Positions 19,123 to 20,997 of a stretch of DNA of 20,997 nucleotides are shown here, piece after piece (position 1 is the stretch's first letter; every line of letters starts with the position of its first letter). Source of the stretch: an uncultured bacterium (GTDB taxonomy: Bacteria > Actinomycetota > Coriobacteriia > Coriobacteriales > Coriobacteriaceae). The position numbers and the translations under genes are program-made. The stretch covers positions 1-20,997 of the forward strand of contig CAJMSO010000008.1 of NCBI GenBank assembly GCA_905216075.1, given 5' to 3'. The notes beneath the pieces are model-generated. The model was given only the letters and a program-made list of their open reading frames with translations, was not told the origin of the DNA and did not search any database.

Positions 19123-20997
19123 CTACGACAGGAAAATCCTCGTCCTGCCGCATGCGTCAATGGCAACTGGCAGACGTGTACCGTCACGCTCAACCAGATA
19201 GCGCACCTGCCGACGACGCAAGCAGTCGCGGCAACGGACCTGTCCCGTCGCATCGGTGGCGCAGACGCCCTCGGCGGTCAGCAGGCAGTGCTCGCACACC
19301 ATAAGCTCGGGACGGTCGGCGTCGACCGGACCAAAGACGCCGGGTTCAGCAGCCAGTTCGGCAATACGCTCCGCATCATTGCCGAGCAACTCGGCCGGCA
19401 AGTACACCCGCCCCGCACCGAGTCCGCGCAGCCAGGTAAGCGTGGCCCGATTCGCGCAGAACACCGGCGCCGCCACGTCAAATGTCACGCCCAGCTCGCG
19501 AGCGATCACCACCTGTCCCAGGTTGCGGCAGACGACGCACCCGGCACGCTGCATCAGTGAGCGGGTCCGGTCAGCGTCACCCGTGCGGCACACTTCGTCA
19601 AGCACCACAACGGCGTCGGACAAATCGAGTTCTCCGCGCGGGTCGGCATCCATCAGCTGCCAAGCAAAAACCATGCGAGCGGGAACCGCGCACTCCACCA
19701 ACTCCGTCGACGCACCACCATCCACCGCAACGCCCTCAAAGGGCAGCACCTCAACGGCACGCGCAACGGGCGCAATCGCATCCGCCTCGGCCCGCATGCG
19801 CTCCAACACCGCCGCCGTCTGATCCAACACGCCGGCGCTGCGAATCAGGTATACCTCGCAGCCCGCGTCCACCTTACGCTTGCAATGCACGACGACGCGC
19901 TTCCCCGCTGCGGCATCCACCGGGCAGGGCACCTGCGGCCAGCGCTTGGGCACATCGGGACGCGTGTCGACACCCGGATAGAACCGAATCTCGAGCGTGT
20001 CACCCGCCGCCACAGCGGCGTCGAGCTCAACGGTCACCTCTTCGTGGCCCACAGCGACCAAGCGCCCCACGCGCACGCCCTGGTTAATTGCGCGCTCAAA
20101 GCTCATCAGCCCGGCACCCGAACGCCCTCGCAGGTACGCATCGGTAAACCCACGGTTAAACGACCTTCCCAGCTCGCGCTCAAGCTCTTCCACGGCACCG
20201 GAGTCCCACGCGCCGTCGCGCAGCATATCGAGCGCCCGGCGCCACACCCGTACCACGTTGAATACGTAATCGGGGTTCTTCATGCGCCCCTCGATCTTGA
20301 GCGACGCCACGCCGGCATCTACAAGCTCAGGCAGATGTGCAATACCCAGATAGTCGCGCGGGCACAGCAGGCGATCTCCCTCGACGGCAACAACGCTCTG
20401 TCCCGACTCGTCCACTAGGTCGTACGCCAGACGGCACGGCTGCGTGCAGTCGCCGCGCATCGCCGAGCGCCCACGCCGCAGGGCCGAGAACTCGCACGCC
20501 CCCGAATAGCCGATGCAAATCGCACCGTGGCAGAATACCTCGATGGGCACGCCCGTGGCACATAGCGCCGCAATCTCGTCGACCGTCAGCTCGCGTGCCG
20601 TCGTCACGCGCTCGACCCCCAGCTCATCGGCGGCAAGCCGCACGGCGCCTTCGCTATGAGCGCCCGCCTGCGTGGACAGGTGAATCTCGACCCCGGGAAT
20701 CGCCGCGCGCAGCGCGCAGGCCAACCCGGCATCGGCGACAATCAGAGCATCGGCGCCCAACTCCAGTGCATGAGCTCCCAACGCCACCGCGTCGGACAAC
20801 TCATCGTCAAACACGAACACGTTGAGCGTCACGTACACGCGCACGCCATGGGCATGCGCCACGGCGCAGCCGCGCGCAAACTCGTCATCCGTAAAGCCAT
20901 GCGCGCTCACGCGGGCGTTAAAGCCGCCCAACCCCGCATAGATGGCATCGGCACCCGCGGCGATGGCCGCAAGCATCTGGTCGAGCCCGCCCGCCGG
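19123..20997 (-). CDS. U32-family protein, probable RNA hydroxylase-type (partial, start outside window)
   Basis: Members such as RlhA and TrhP add hydroxyl groups to 23S rRNA or tRNA bases; others are labelled collagenase-like peptidases. The window holds the last 624 codons. The first visible residues are PAGGLDQMLAAIAAGADAIYAG, so the real start lies beyond 20997 and the Met at 20976 is internal. Family marks are FCHGAICIGYSGACEFSALRRGRSAMRGDCTQPCR (the U32 signature, with cysteines likely to bind an iron-sulfur cluster) and SLKIEGRMKNPDYV. A middle DUF3656-like domain and a cysteine-rich C-terminal end (MVCEHCLLTAEGVC...CRDC) follow. The length and extra C-terminal region point to the RlhA-like subgroup, but the substrate is not proven. 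It ends in TAG, 97 bp before tyrS, which it may precede in one transcript. Confidence 0.88.
   Translation of the reverse strand, partial: PAGGLDQMLAAIAAGADAIYAGLGGFNARVSAHGFTDDEFARGCAVAHAHGVRVYVTLNVFVFDDELSDAVALGAHALELGADALIVADAGLACALRAAIPGVEIHLSTQAGAHSEGAVRLAADELGVERVTTARELTVDEIAALCATGVPIEVFCHGAICIGYSGACEFSALRRGRSAMRGDCTQPCRLAYDLVDESGQSVVAVEGDRLLCPRDYLGIAHLPELVDAGVASLKIEGRMKNPDYVFNVVRVWRRALDMLRDGAWDSGAVEELERELGRSFNRGFTDAYLRGRSGAGLMSFERAINQGVRVGRLVAVGHEEVTVELDAAVAAGDTLEIRFYPGVDTRPDVPKRWPQVPCPVDAAAGKRVVVHCKRKVDAGCEVYLIRSAGVLDQTAAVLERMRAEADAIAPVARAVEVLPFEGVAVDGGASTELVECAVPARMVFAWQLMDADPRGELDLSDAVVVLDEVCRTGDADRTRSLMQRAGCVVCRNLGQVVIARELGVTFDVAAPVFCANRATLTWLRGLGAGRVYLPAELLGNDAERIAELAAEPGVFGPVDADRPELMVCEHCLLTAEGVCATDATGQVRCRDCLRRRQVRYLVERDGTRLPVAIDACGRTRIFLS

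Noticed and set aside
1..20997. CRISPR arrays, tRNA or rRNA genes, toxin-antitoxin pairs, phage genes
   Set aside because: No regularly spaced repeats, cloverleaf sequences or hallmark proteins of these systems were seen on either strand.

Overview
The window looks like a chromosomal segment of a high-GC, gut-type actinomycete of the class Coriobacteriia, most likely Collinsella or a close relative. This is inferred from gene content and style: a transketolase split into two genes, an actinobacterial-type release factor 2 coupled to secA, an L31 protein with a long Ala/Lys/Glu-rich tail, and GC-rich codon choice. No taxonomic marker was searched.

Layout. Positions 1-3860 are an accessory patch. 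An AT-rich stretch holds the start of an unrecognised membrane protein (198-451) that is cut off by a complete GC-rich IS21-family element (452-2827, istA and istB). The element is followed by a zinc-ribbon membrane protein (2995-3726) bracketed by two inverted copies of a 66-67 bp hairpin element. From 3869 onward the genes are ordinary core genes. On the minus strand are tktC/tktN (4810-3869 and 5642-4812), a YitT-type membrane protein (6741-5851), secA-prfB overlapping by one base (10859-6907) and rpmE (11631-11206). On the plus strand are an ACT-domain regulator (11938), citrate synthase (12303) and a Cof-type HAD phosphatase (13808-14650). Back on the minus strand are a second, convergent Cof-type HAD phosphatase (15564-14770), adenine deaminase (17591-15771), tyrosyl-tRNA synthetase (19026-17815) and a U32-family protein that runs off the right edge (19123-20997).

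How they work together. This is mostly housekeeping: protein export (secA), translation (prfB, rpmE, tyrS, probably RNA modification by the U32 protein), central carbon (transketolase, citrate synthase) and purine salvage (ade). There is no phage, CRISPR array, rRNA or tRNA gene in the window, and I see no complete new multi-gene system. 

The points most worth a second look are these. (1) Release factor 2 has Ser-Pro-Thr where the family normally has the stop-codon-reading Ser-Pro-Phe, and none of the 13 chromosomal core genes here ends in TGA. (2) Two unrelated hairpin/REP-like repeat families each sit as an inverted pair around a single gene. (3) Several leaders carry hairpins that overlap or immediately precede the ribosome binding site: the HAD gene at 15564, ade, yitT and rpmE.
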